Notes under the pieces: generated by a model
Seen by the model: the letters and a program-made list of their open reading frames with translations, nothing else
What the model was told of the DNA's origin: nothing
The model's database searches: none
From: Lumbricus terrestris
Taxonomy: Eukaryota > Annelida > Clitellata > Crassiclitellata > Lumbricidae
Direction of reading: 5' to 3'
Assembly (NCBI GenBank): GCA_949752735.1
Contig: OX457043.1
Span: forward strand, 4,688,367-4,752,366
DNA length: 64,000 bases
Program-made: the position numbers and the translations under genes
In this document: piece after piece, positions 12,036-21,966 of the stretch
Position numbering within the stretch: the stretch's first letter is position 1
How the letters are laid out: each line of letters starts with the position of its first letter

Positions 12036-13360
12036 CTGCAAGTGAAATAAAAAAAAACATAAAACTGACAGCAAAATAGTTACGCATTTGTCATTCTCTA
12101 CTGAATTCTCTTAGTTGAAGTTGGAAATCTGGTTCAGTTTAGCCAATTGATTTCTAAGGCAATTTTTGCGATACTTTTGACATATTTTTGTAGGCTGCTA
12201 TTTTGCTGGATGATTGTTGAATATATCAATCATTATTGCCAGCCTTTGATGGCAGCGTTGTGCAGGGCTCCGGATTGGACCGTCTTCCTATTATATAATA
12301 TTGGAACTAGGCTACATGTATAATTTTATAGGCTAGATAATGTATTGGACCAGCCTCCAACCAACGCAATAAAATGGTTATATTTGCTGATTAAACTTAT
12401 CTTATGCTAGATCGAGAGCGCGTGAAAGACCACGAATACTCTGAATTGAATATAATTTTATTATGTCCTGGGGACAGACGGTTGATGGTGCGAGCAACTT
12501 TCGGATCGAAGACGGCTACAGGCAAGACAAGACTTATCTTATTGTTCCGGTCACAATGAAAGAAAAATTTCGTCAAGAACTATAGGCCTATATGAGCCTT
12601 TCGGAACAATCTCAAATTGAATGCATCGAAGTCTATGGAGGTGATATTCACACGTCGGTCGGGAGTAAGTCTTCCTCTCCACTCCAGACTTGAAGAGGAT
12701 TGACTCCATGGTTGTGCTTGGAGTTTCCATATCCAGGGATCTAGGGCTACTCGACACATTGGCCGGCTCCTTGGGACTTGTATCAACTCTTTCTATGCCC
12801 TTGGGCTCCTGAGACCCATGACCTTCATCACAGGCACTTCATTGTACTGCGAGGGCAATGGTGATAAAATTATGTCGACTTCCTTTACGCTGCCTGGTGG
12901 GACCTTTTATCAGTCAGTGACGTTAGCAAACTTGAGCGCTTACTTGAATAAATGCAACGGTTGAAACATAGACGTAGGGGAGTTTTCAGCAGTGGGGAGG
13001 GGGTCAAGATTTTTCTTCTGCCCGAAAAATAAATCCGGAATTAATGACGTCGTTTACCTATAGGCCTATGCAGTGACGGATCCAGAAAGTTTCGAACAGG
13101 GGGTGGCAAATGGGAGAGGAAATCAAGCTATGGCTTTGGCCGGACATTTTTTGCGACCTATTTGGGAGTTTTCTCCCAAAATAAAAAACCTGACAACTAC
13201 GTTACTGTAAAATCTGAAAACCTTTTTTAGTCACATTCAGTTATTGGGGGGCCACTTTCTGTGTAAATGTCAAATGGGGGCATGTCCGGATTGCCCACCC
13301 TGGATCTGCCCCTAGGCTATGTCTTTGTAAAAAAGCACAGTTCCTGTTCTTGCACCCGTA

Positions 13361-13438
13361 CCCGGGGAGAAGGGGCAGAGCGGCAAATACCCTAGGGTCC
13401 CCGGGGAGAAGGGGCAGAGCGGCAAATACCCTAGGGTC
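13361..13438. repeat. Two tandem copies of a 39-bp unit
   Basis: The unit containing GGGGAGAAGGGGCAGAG and CGGCAAATACCCTAGGGTC is repeated exactly twice. It lies in the intron between A2 and B2. Confidence 0.8.
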
Positions 13439-14330
13439 CTGCTACTCTTAGGGCCCAGGCTGGGTAATTTTAGACTTATGATTAATAATTATTATGCGAA
13501 CTTGTAAAGTTTATGATGTAGCCTATGCCTTCACTGCAATCAGTGTAAACTTCAAATGAACAACTGAATAAGTTCACATTTGCATATTTTTTTTATTGTA
13601 CCGAATTTAATCATCCATAAAGTACCTCTTGTAGGGTGAACGGTACCGAGGCGCACCCAGTTACATAGTACTCGATTTTTTAAAATTGAATTTGTTTATA
13701 ATTTTTTCCTTATATTTCCTAGCCTTATTATTAGATAGTTTAGGGACCCGTGAATGCTCTGTCTATAGAGGCCAGGAATTTCTCTTGTCGACCCTGCAGT
13801 CCTGCTATATCCGCAAATTTCGGGCAAATTTCGACACGCCAATTTGCCTCGATTTTACCCATTAGGCTATACAAAATGCTACCATGAATTCAGAACCTTT
13901 TCACGGATTTATTATCCACGGTGGTTGTGAGCTAGTATCTAACTCGATTCGGGCAAATTGGATCTGAGAGATATTGTGGTGCAAATGAGCGTTTAACTTC
14001 AAGTATAATAAATTGTTTAATATTTTCCCGAGTCTGCTTCCCCAAAAAAGCAGACGCCCGAAATTTGTGGGCATTTGGCCCCCCTGGACCCCCGCCTCCT
14101 ACGCATATGGGTTGAATTTCTTGGCACCTAATTTGGGTGTTTTGAGTCATTATCTGAGGGATTGAGGGATGACTGCTGAACGCTGTCATTTTCAATGTTA
14201 TAGGCCTACATGTTCTGCGAAGTTTGTTCTCTCCCAATTTTCAGTGCCATCATGACCTTCGCCCCAGGCCACACTATTTAAATGACCTGAAAAAGGTGAC
14301 ACTAACTACATAGCCAGATACAGTGGTGTA

Positions 14331-14486
14331 GTCCTAAAAATGAAGTGGGGGGACGCCTGGAAATTGAAGTGGGGGGACGCCATGGAAATTGAAGTAGAAA
14401 CTGTAGCAAAAAGTGCAATCTTGCAAGAATTTTGCAAAAAAGTGGGGGACGGCGTCCCCCCGCGTCCCCGCCCCACTACACCACTG
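14331..14486. mobile_element. hAT MITE, 156 bp
   Basis: The ends are CAGTGGTGTAGTCC and GGGGCGGGG...CCACTACACCACTG, flanked by a perfect 8-bp duplication GCCAGATA (14323-14330 and 14487-14494). Confidence 0.85.
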
Positions 14487-15250
14487 GCCAGATAACTTTA
14501 TAGGCGTTAACTTCTGGCTGTCTTCTTATTGGGTTCATTATTCATCTCTGTTGCCGCTGATTGCGATTTGTCACTCAGATTTCTAGTAAAATAAGATACA
14601 TAGCAAATCAGAAGATTCATTGGCGCATTGAGTGAAATCGCAAAAAATTATTGTTTGGAAAAGCGGCAAGCCCGGACGAAGTTCTTGAAAATCGAAATCA
14701 GTTGCAGCGGATTAGCTACTTCAAAGAAAGCAATCTTAATACTTCGAAGACAGGAATGTAATTATGTAAACTTATAAATTCGAACGAAAGGCAATGCCAT
14801 TCGCCGTTTTATTGTTAAATTAAAAGATGGACGACATTTTCGAATTCGTAAAAATAAACTCATTCATTTGGGGGTGGGGTGGGGGGGGTGACAACGAATG
14901 CGATCATCGACCCAACAATTAAGCCTAGGCCTATAAGAGGTTTTTTCATTTTTCTGATCGGAATTTCCCTTAAGTCACCACATTCAATAATCGAGTACAA
15001 ATTCTATTTGTAGGATGGTCCAGCAGAAAAATAATGGCCCGTGTAATAAATGCAGAACTTTGTGAGCTTTTATGAAACGTATTAAAAAGCTTAATGAAAA
15101 GACATAGGCAAATGATGCAGTAGGCCTATAATCGAGTAATACTGATAGACATTAGCGGTTCCTGATGTGGCGTATACCATAGTTTCACATACCGTACGAT
15201 GTTTTGCGCACATAAGTTCAAAACACAATGATGCGTAAATTATATCTTAC

Positions 15251-15386
15251 CATTCTTTGCACTCGCTGACGTGAAGTATTTCTCCAGATGTCCTGTTTAG
15301 CTCATACCCTGCTTGAACATTGGGGTTGCTTTCCGTCCATGCAGTCACATAGGGCATTAAATCATCATCGGTAACTGGACATTTGT
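15251..15386 (-). CDS. Exon 6 (A2): first part of module 2
   Basis: 136-nt exon, phase 1 to 2, acceptor TTTTAG and donor GTAAG. It encodes KCPVTDDDLMPYVTAWTE and ends HVSECKE plus a split Cys codon. It is longer than A1, with extra residues (NRTS) before GEILHVSEC, and NRT is a possible N-glycosylation sequon. Confidence 0.85.
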
Positions 15387-15925
15387 CTAAAACAGACATC
15401 AAAACCAGCATGACGATGCCGATTGGAAGAAAGATTGTGGTCTTTAGACTTTATGTTGCTCTTAATTCCGACAATAAGGATGATGGAGACAATGGCGCTA
15501 GTGACGATGCTCTCACGGTCTCACCTGTGTTCGAAACGCGGGTTGAAGTGTTAAGCGTAACTCATGATATTATTATGAAGTATAATTGATATATGGATTA
15601 TTGTTTTCATTTGTTTGGAAAATGCTTCAAACATCGTGTCATGATTTTGAGTAATTATTTTTGGAAGAGGCAAGTAGCCACAGGATATTAATATTCATAA
15701 ATAGACCAAAACAAACAAGTAAGTAAATTATGTAGGCAGGTTTTAATATTCTTTATGAAAATATCTGCCAAACTGCGCTCTGGTGGTCAAACATCTGAGG
15801 CGAATTATAAAAGAAGCACTTAAGGTCATAGAGGAATAATTTTCCAAGTTCGATACAAGTTCGACAGACATATGCTATATGCAAGGGTATTTAATTAATT
15901 GCATAGTTAGGTCTGCATACATGTA

Positions 15926-16165
15926 CAGGGTGCGCCAAAAAAGACCCTCCTAGGTTGTTTGCAAATTATCTTTACCAAAAGTAAGAATTTCCAAATTAAA
16001 GTGTACTGTCTTATAGACAATTCACATTTACACATGATGGCCAAAATCAAAATATCATCAAAATATTTCCACCACTTTTTAAGAGGCCACCCATCGTTTT
16101 TTGACGATTCAAAAACGTAACGCAACAAACAGTAACGAAAACACCTTGTTTTTTGGAGCACCCTG
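15926..16165. mobile_element. mariner-type MITE, 240 bp
   Basis: The ends are CAGGGTGCGCCAAAAAA and TTTTTTGGAGCACCCTG, flanked by TA on both sides. The interior word CGTTTTTTGACGATTC is shared with the larger element at 44134-45102, so the two are relatives. Confidence 0.75.
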
Positions 16166-16317
16166 TAGTTGCATAATACAACTGGATGAAGTAGGCTAAT
16201 CAACTTGATCAACACATCACAACAGAGATTTTGAAGCTAACTCGGTTGCAAATTCGTAACCTAATGAGTCGGTTCATAATCTAATCAACATACTCATCAA
16301 TTAATGAGAAAAATTAC

Positions 16318-16369
16318 TTTTCAGACATTGGCAGCAAACGGGAGCAGGTACAATCGCAAATTCTTCATC
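16318..16369 (-). CDS. Exon 5 (D1): last part of module 1
   Basis: 52-nt exon, phase 0 to 1, acceptor TTTGCAG and donor GTAATT. It encodes DEEFAIVPAPVCCQCLK with the terminal CCxC. No mucin-like exon is seen between it and exon 6. Confidence 0.85.
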
Positions 16370-17373
16370 CTGCAAATATAACAAGCACGGACGGCAACGT
16401 TAATTTGAAGATAATGAATGATCTTGCAAATTGAAGAAATTGCTCGATCACCATTCTAGGTAAATTAAATAGGTCTGAATTTTACTATTTTGTCATAGTC
16501 CCTAATAGATCTCACAATATGGATTGTTCTGTAATTAGTCCTACTTGGAAACATGTAGGCCAAATGTTAAAACAGTTAGGCCTACTCGATTGCTGAAAAT
16601 AATGGCGTGCCCTTGTTGAACAGGGACTTTCGTCAGGCACTGATTGGGACTAAGGGAACCTCAGGGAGATTCCTAAAAAGATTAGACAAGCATCTGCCAG
16701 AAGCAGTGTTGCCATGAAACGCCAACAATGAAATCACTTGTGCACGTAATAATCATGTGCACACGAATAATCATAAACTTCACCTGAATTCCTTTCGATA
16801 AAACTAATCATACAGTGACCTCTCGAACGATTTATTACTGGTTTCAATTGAAAACAATTCCTACTATTGGTCACAATAAAAGCCTTCATCCAAACGCAAA
16901 AACTTGAATCCGAACTCCGACAACTAGCCTAATCTCACAAAGACCGAAGTAAAATAAATTTTAATAGAAATAAAAATGACGAGATAAGATCGCGATTTTA
17001 GAGAAAAAAGAGCATAAATTGGCCTAGATCGCTTTACGACGAGGCGAAGGTTTTTCGGGCCAGAAATCGTGGGAAAAGCATGCGTCAGAAATTTCCATGA
17101 TTTAAAAAAAGTCGTCAGAAAACTTTGCCGGAAAAGTCGATTTTTTCGACAGCGTGTACTCACCTCAAAATTTATCAACACAGCCCTGCTTACAAGTAGA
17201 AAAATAGGGCCTACCATTGCGAAATGTAATTTGTAGCAATAACACCTTCATATTTCTACAACCGGTACCGTCACTATGCACGAATTCCGTCGATCAATTT
17301 ACACATTTATTCAAATAATTATGTAAGTTTACAAAAATATCTGGAAATACTGTGTGATGTGCAATTTACTAAC

Positions 17374-17481
17374 CTCTGTGCAATGGCAAGTTTCTGTTTT
17401 GAAGAAGGGTTTGCGCTCATATGCTGGGGTACATGTTATGACCACGCACGGATCATCACTAGGTAACGGTGTCTTCACTTC
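17374..17481 (-). CDS. Exon 4 (C1): third part of module 1
   Basis: 108-nt exon (36 codons), phase 0 to 0, acceptor ATTGCAG and donor GTTAGT. It encodes EVKTPLPSDDPCVVMTCT and ends TCHCTE. The homologous exons are at 8460 and 2007. Confidence 0.87.
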
Positions 17482-17622
17482 CTGCAATAACAGACAAGAA
17501 TTCGTTGTTCAAAATATTACCTGTAGCAATTTATTTTTAACAAGACCGTTTTATAACAAATATCTAATAAATCTTGTTTCTATCATATTCGGGCAATACA
17601 ATACGTCGCATCAGGTCGGCCC

Positions 17623-18450
17623 TGACTATGGATTTGTCTCAAACCATTGCCTGCTCTCTTGTCTCCTTTCGCCTTGATTATGCTAACGCCGTTTCCTGTG
17701 GGTCTCTCAGACACTGAGCTCAACAGGCTGCAACACATCTAAAACTCTTTAGCTCGGGTAGTGCTGCGCGTCCCGATACAAACTAGTTTTTCAGCCCTAC
17801 TCCATCAACTGCACTGGCTTCCTGTTCAGTACAGGATAAAATTCATAGCATGTCTGACTATGGATTTGTTTCAAACCATTGCCAGCTCTCTTGTCTCCTC
17901 TCGCCTTGATTATGCTAACGCCGTTTCTTGTGGGTCTCTCAGACACTGAGCTCAACAGGCTGCAACACATCTAAAACTCTTTAGCTCGGGTAGTGCTGCG
18001 CGTCCCGATACAAACTAGTTTTTCAGCCCTACTCCATCAACTGCACTGGCTTCCTGTTCAGTACAGGATAAAATTCATAGCATGTCTGACCTACAAATTT
18101 GTCAGCACCAGCACACCTTCCTACCTTCAGTCAATACTAAATCCTTACATTCCTCCTCGTTGCTTGCGTTCATCGGGTACAAGTCTTTTAGCTGAACCTC
18201 GATGCAAAACAGCTGTGGGCTCGCGTGCATTCCATGCCTTTGCACACAGGGAATGGAATCGGCTCCGCTCTATCTTCGAAGCTCAATTTCACTTCCTTCC
18301 TTCAAAAAGCGGTTCGAAACTCACTACTTCTCCTTGGCTTTCAAGCACATGGATCTCTAACTGCATCTTCCTCTGGCGGTTGACTACCCGCGCCTCAGAT
18401 TCACATTTCGGTGCGACTTTGCGCGCGTTGCGAATTTATTTAATAATAAT
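17623..18450 (+). mobile_element. LINE 3' fragment with a 232-bp internal tandem duplication
   Basis: The plus strand encodes part of the C-terminal region of a non-LTR retrotransposon ORF2 (LHQLHWLPVQYRIKFIACLT, then FVSTSTPSYLQSILNPYIPP, and later VGSRAFHAFAHREWNRL). A 232-bp segment occurs twice in tandem (17623-17854 and 17855-18086). The fragment ends in a (TAA)n tail at 18441-18450, into which the Polinton is inserted. It is 5'-truncated and has no intact reverse transcriptase. Confidence 0.75.
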
Positions 18451-18456
18451 AATTTT
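18451..18456. repeat. Left target-site duplication of the Polinton
   Basis: AATTTT, repeated exactly at 35188-35193. Six-base duplications are the hallmark of Polinton/Maverick integration. Confidence 0.9.
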
Positions 18457-18490
18457 AGTAGATAGATTAAGACTATTCTGGAACATTTGA

Positions 18491-18655
18491 CCTTAACCAT
18501 GGTTCAACTTTTTCAAACCACCCATAACCATGGTTCAAAAATATATCGACCCATAACCATGGTTCAAAAATATATCGACCCATAACCATGGTTCAAAAAT
18601 ATATCGACCCATAACCATGGTTCAAAAATATACCTACCCATAACCATGGTTCAAC
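18491..18655 (+). repeat. Terminal iterons: six AACCATGGTT palindromes (left)
   Basis: A 29-bp unit, with core CCCATAACCATGGTTC followed by AAAAATATATCGA, is repeated in tandem. Each unit carries the perfect 10-bp palindrome AACCATGGTT. The outermost and innermost units instead continue with AACTTTTTC. The same array is inverted at 34990-35155. Such iterons could bind a terminal or replication protein, but no function is proven. Confidence 0.85.
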
Positions 18656-18809
18656 TTTTTCCAACACACAAATTTATTTTTTTCCCTACTTTATAAAATA
18701 ACAAAAAAAAATATTTTCTTGATCCGTTGTGCATTCAACCCAAACATGGTTAAACTTTTGCCAACTACCCAGCCCACGGTTCAACTTTTACCAACCACCC
18801 CAGCACGCG

Positions 18810-18862
18810 CCTATGACTCATCATGCGGGGAATTTCCAGTAGTTTCGATGATGAGTCATAGG
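18810..18862 (+). promoter_or_regulatory. AP-1 / Rel / AP-1-like hairpin in left inverted repeat
   Basis: Left copy of the cluster at 34782-34834: arms 18810-18824 and 18848-18862, Rel-like word GGGAATTTCC at 18828-18837. Just inside the repeat, at 18867-18874, the left side alone has TTACGTCA, a CRE/ATF-like word. This copy lies beyond the 3' end of the integrase gene, so a promoter role here is doubtful. Confidence 0.4.
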
Positions 18863-18892
18863 GTGATTACGTCAGCTGGGAAATACTCATCA

Positions 18893-19807
18893 TCACATGA
18901 CCACTAAGTCTTTATTATCTACCCACGAATTAAAAGACTCCGGGTATCCAAGCCACTTCACAAGCGATTTCTTCCCGCGTTTCCTTATAATCTTTTCTAT
19001 TCTAAATATTTCTTGAGTAGACTTCTGTAGCTCCTCTTCGTAAAAACTACCTTGTATTTCCTCACCATTAGAATCAGTAATCTTATAAGTTGGCGGAACC
19101 GTGTATTGAATCTGGGATACTGTAAATACCTCCTCAGTCCATCGGGGTGTATATCCCTTCTCAAAAATGTTCTTCTTCTTAGTTATTCTGACTTTATCAC
19201 CGATTGAAAACTTTGGTACAATAGGCTCTGAAATCTCTTTACCGTTTAAATTCATAAATACGGCCCTTTCATTCACTTTCATACTAGCCTTAACGGGTGT
19301 CATTTTAATGGAAGAATGCCTTGTATTATTATAATTGATAACCATTTCATCTAATATATCGATGTATCTTCTCGTTGAATTAGCGGTAAAGTACTTGAAC
19401 ATTTTATCTTTCATCGTTCGGTTCCATCTCTCGACGACGCAAGATTTTTCTTCATTCTCAGTAGAGTACAACTCAACCAAATTCTTTACGTCTTTGTTAT
19501 AAAATTCTTTCCCTTTATCAACCCATAATTTAACAGGCTTCCTCCCACCCTTGAGTATCTTCACGAAGCCGTCAGCTGTAGATTTCCCAGTCTTGTCATT
19601 CAATGACACAATCCAACCGTATTTAGAAAAAACATCTATAACGGTTAATAGGTATTTCACCCCATCGTTATCTTTAGCGAAGCTCTGCATGTCTACCAAA
19701 TCAGCCGCCCATATCTCATCTATCCCATTAACAATCACCTTCCTCTTCCTAAAATGTCTAACCGCCGGTTTATGCAATTCATCAGCTAATTGATCAGTCC
19801 ATTTCAC
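18893..19807 (-). CDS. Retrovirus-type integrase with chromodomain
   Basis: A 304-residue DDE integrase that would cut and join the element's ends to host DNA. The catalytic residues appear to be D36 (IWAADLVDM), D97 (LWVDKGKEFYN) and E126 (CVVERWNRT). A C-terminal chromodomain (about residues 267-302, FRIEKIIRK and WLGYPESFNSW) could direct integration to particular chromatin. The second Asp and the Glu are separated by only 28 residues, whereas about 35 is usual, so this copy may carry a small deletion. The ATG overlaps the stop of the upstream phospholipase gene by 4 nt (ATGA), so the two may be translated together or derive from one polyprotein. The stop lies 26 bp from the left inverted repeat. 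Confidence 0.92.
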   Translation of the reverse strand: MKWTDQLADELHKPAVRHFRKRKVIVNGIDEIWAADLVDMQSFAKDNDGVKYLLTVIDVFSKYGWIVSLNDKTGKSTADGFVKILKGGRKPVKLWVDKGKEFYNKDVKNLVELYSTENEEKSCVVERWNRTMKDKMFKYFTANSTRRYIDILDEMVINYNNTRHSSIKMTPVKASMKVNERAVFMNLNGKEISEPIVPKFSIGDKVRITKKKNIFEKGYTPRWTEEVFTVSQIQYTVPPTYKITDSNGEEIQGSFYEEELQKSTQEIFRIEKIIRKRGKKSLVKWLGYPESFNSWVDNKDLVVM

Positions 19808-20328
19808 TTCAGAGCTTTTTTTAAACCCAACCCCAGGCTCGCTTTAGTAGATAATATAGGCCTGACTATGGCCCTCTCCACTCGTTCACGCAAGCTCGGG
19901 TTAGAAATATTATTCAAATCATTAATCATGGCTAAATCCGCAATATTCCTAGAAGCTGTATCAGTATGTTGATCGTAAGCAAGATCGTGATAATACGCCG
20001 CGTTATCTACTCGATTAATGGGTTTACTCCACTCTTTGTAAGTCCCGTCAGGATTCAGTCTCAAATCTAGCCTAGTACCGGGGCCGAGAAACTGATGACC
20101 TGGTAAATGCATCTCACCAGGGAACTTAGCCCATGGTAATTTTATGCTACTAGTAGCCGCATTCAATGAACTAACTAAATCTCCACCTTTCTTGGTTCCT
20201 TTTACGAATTGAGTTTTAGTTTTCCCGCATACAACGCAAACACCCCGAAGCATCGATCTCCCATTATTCGCTACGGCGTTTTGTACATCTCTCGTTTCAG
20301 TCTGTTTTTTACACTTTACGCAATACAT
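19804..20328 (-). CDS. Zinc-ribbon plus parvovirus-type phospholipase A2 protein
   Basis: 174 residues. Residues 3-6 and 31-34 are two CxxC pairs, a zinc ribbon. Residues 74-120 look like the phospholipase A2 domain found in parvovirus capsid proteins: HLPGHQFLGPGTRLD resembles the calcium-binding loop, and NRVDNAAYYHDLAYDQH holds the His-Asp catalytic pair (H114, D115). In parvoviruses this enzyme helps the particle leave endosomes, and a similar virion role is inferred here. The gene is translationally coupled to the integrase by a 4-nt overlap. It is divergent from the ATPase gene across a 25-bp gap. Confidence 0.82.
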   Translation of the reverse strand: MYCVKCKKQTETRDVQNAVANNGRSMLRGVCVVCGKTKTQFVKGTKKGGDLVSSLNAATSSIKLPWAKFPGEMHLPGHQFLGPGTRLDLRLNPDGTYKEWSKPINRVDNAAYYHDLAYDQHTDTASRNIADLAMINDLNNISNPSLRERVERAIVRPILSTKASLGLGLKKALK

Positions 20329-20353
20329 CTCGCTTTTTTAATACATAAATAAA
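20329..20353. promoter_or_regulatory. 25-bp divergent intergenic region
   Basis: It separates the minus-strand phospholipase/integrase block from the plus-strand block. It is A/T-rich and contains AATAAA directly before the ATPase ATG. It must contain, or be embedded in, the promoters for both directions. Confidence 0.45.
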
Positions 20354-21145
20354 ATGGAAATCAAAGATATAAGTTGGGGATCTGCGCTATCGAAAAGATT
20401 TAATAATCCCTTGTTACCTAAAAGTATAAGGGGGCTGATAATCGGAAAGTCAGGCTGTGGAAAAACGACGCTTCTCCTGAATCTATTACTCAGACCGGGC
20501 TGGCTAGACTATAATAACCTCCAGGTATTCGGTAAATCTCTGTTTCAACCGGAATATCGTATTATTAAAAAGGCATTCGAAGAAAAATTACCGAAAGAAT
20601 CGATCGTTAGATTATTCGAGCTTCAAGATGAAATAGCCAAACTAAATGAGTCACCAGACTTTCTTATGGAAGAAATGGCAAAAACATTAAAATCGGAAGC
20701 CAAATCCGATATAATTGCCAAGTTCTTTGAAAAAGTCGAAGACGTACCGGACCCGGGGGCCATGAGTAGCGGAAAGAATAATCTGATGATTTTCGACGAT
20801 TTACAATTGGAAAAACAAAACAAGTGCGAAACATATTATATTCGGGGGAGGCATAGTAATGTGGATTGCTTTTACCTAGCACAGAATTATTTCAATCTGC
20901 CACGACGAACGATCAGAGAGAATGCAAACTTTATTTGCCTGTTCAAGCAGGACACGAAAAACCTCGTTTATATTTACAACGACCATGTTAGTACGGACAT
21001 GCACAAAGATGAATTTAAAAAACTATGCGAAACGGTATGGGAACAACCGCACGGATTCCTCGTCATCGATCTAAGTAGTGAAAAGTACAATGGTAAATAT
21101 CGCTGCGGATTCGATCAATTTTATATAATCGAAAATCCTCTGTAG
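20354..21145 (+). CDS. FtsK/HerA-type genome packaging ATPase
   Basis: 264 residues. Walker A is at 31-39 (GKSGCGKTT) and Walker B at 143-149 (NLMIFDD), followed by an RGRH segment and YLAQNYF, the usual order for A32-like packaging ATPases of Polintons, adenovirus-like and large DNA viruses. The protein would pump the genome into the capsid using ATP. The ATG directly follows AATAAA. It is the first gene of the plus-strand block and ends 5 bp before the next ATG, so the two are tightly linked. Confidence 0.9.
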   Translation: MEIKDISWGSALSKRFNNPLLPKSIRGLIIGKSGCGKTTLLLNLLLRPGWLDYNNLQVFGKSLFQPEYRIIKKAFEEKLPKESIVRLFELQDEIAKLNESPDFLMEEMAKTLKSEAKSDIIAKFFEKVEDVPDPGAMSSGKNNLMIFDDLQLEKQNKCETYYIRGRHSNVDCFYLAQNYFNLPRRTIRENANFICLFKQDTKNLVYIYNDHVSTDMHKDEFKKLCETVWEQPHGFLVIDLSSEKYNGKYRCGFDQFYIIENPL

Positions 21146-21150
21146 TAAAA

Positions 21151-21945
21151 ATGGAATCATCGCTTCTCAAACAGATAGCTGATAATACGGAAAAGACGGC
21201 TCGTAACACGGAACCAAAAACGTCATTTTACATTCTGGTAAGCGAAAAGAGCACAAAAATCAGAACAAAGTTTAATCCACCTATTGAACTAGACAAAAAT
21301 AAAAGATACGAAATGGCCTTAGTAAATCTCGCAACGTACTATTCTTTTCCAAATATCGACGCTACAAACAACAACTTTAGGTATTCGCCTAATGGTGTGA
21401 GCCCTTGGTTTAACATAGAAATACCGGAGGGAAGCTACGAAATAACAGATATCAACGCCCACATACAGAGAATCATGAAGGAGAATGGGCATTACGACAG
21501 GGTAAATTCAGAGTACTGTATCTCAATAGAACCAAACACCAATACGTTGAAGACTGTGTTAAATATAGCAGAGCACTATGCGGTTGATTTTACGCCTCGG
21601 AATTCGATTGGAAAGGTTCTAGGTTTTATAAAATATGTCTATCTTGTAGGATATAACGAATCGAAGAACATAGTAGATATAATGAGTATCAGCAATTTAA
21701 TACTGACCAACGACATTATCGGGTCTTCGTACATTAACGGAACGGCTGTAAACATGATACATTCTTTTTTCCCGAACGTATCCCCGGGGTACAAAATTAT
21801 CGAAGTGTCGGATAATTTAATTTATCTCCCTATTACGCTATCTACCATTTCTTCGATGACAACGGAGCTCACAGACCAAGATGGGAAACTGATAAATCTT
21901 AGAGGAGAAGAATTGACGATTCGTTTTCATATTAGAGAAGTTTGA
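21151..21945 (+). CDS. Candidate minor capsid (penton-like) protein
   Basis: 264 residues, beta-rich by composition, with no catalytic motifs. The N-terminal 20 residues look like a short helix rich in Lys and Thr. A hydrophobic strand-rich body follows (YEMALVNLATYYSFPNI, WFNIEIPEGSYEITDINAHI). This pattern and the place between the ATPase and other virion genes fit the single jelly-roll minor capsid protein known from Polintons, but I assign it by context and general resemblance only. Confidence 0.6.
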   Translation: MESSLLKQIADNTEKTARNTEPKTSFYILVSEKSTKIRTKFNPPIELDKNKRYEMALVNLATYYSFPNIDATNNNFRYSPNGVSPWFNIEIPEGSYEITDINAHIQRIMKENGHYDRVNSEYCISIEPNTNTLKTVLNIAEHYAVDFTPRNSIGKVLGFIKYVYLVGYNESKNIVDIMSISNLILTNDIIGSSYINGTAVNMIHSFFPNVSPGYKIIEVSDNLIYLPITLSTISSMTTELTDQDGKLINLRGEELTIRFHIREV

Positions 21946-21966
21946 AAGTTTTTTTTGTAAACTAAA

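Larger units (their letters stand above)
18457..18866 (+). repeat. Left terminal inverted repeat, 410 bp
   Basis: It matches the reverse complement of 34778-35187 with about two mismatches by eye (for example GCGGGG against GTGGGG). It starts AGTAGATAG. From the outside in, it contains six copies of the palindrome AACCATGGTT, an A/T-rich stretch, two decayed copies of the same word, and a hairpin with AP-1-like and Rel-like words. Confidence 0.92.

Noticed and set aside
12960..13330. A MITE with ends CAGTGACGGATCCAG and CTGGATCTGCCCCTAG
   Set aside because: The ends resemble each other, but I could not find a clean target duplication, so I did not list it as an element.
20623..20882. Minus-strand frames opposite the packaging ATPase
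   Set aside because: Shadows of an intact gene with Walker motifs.
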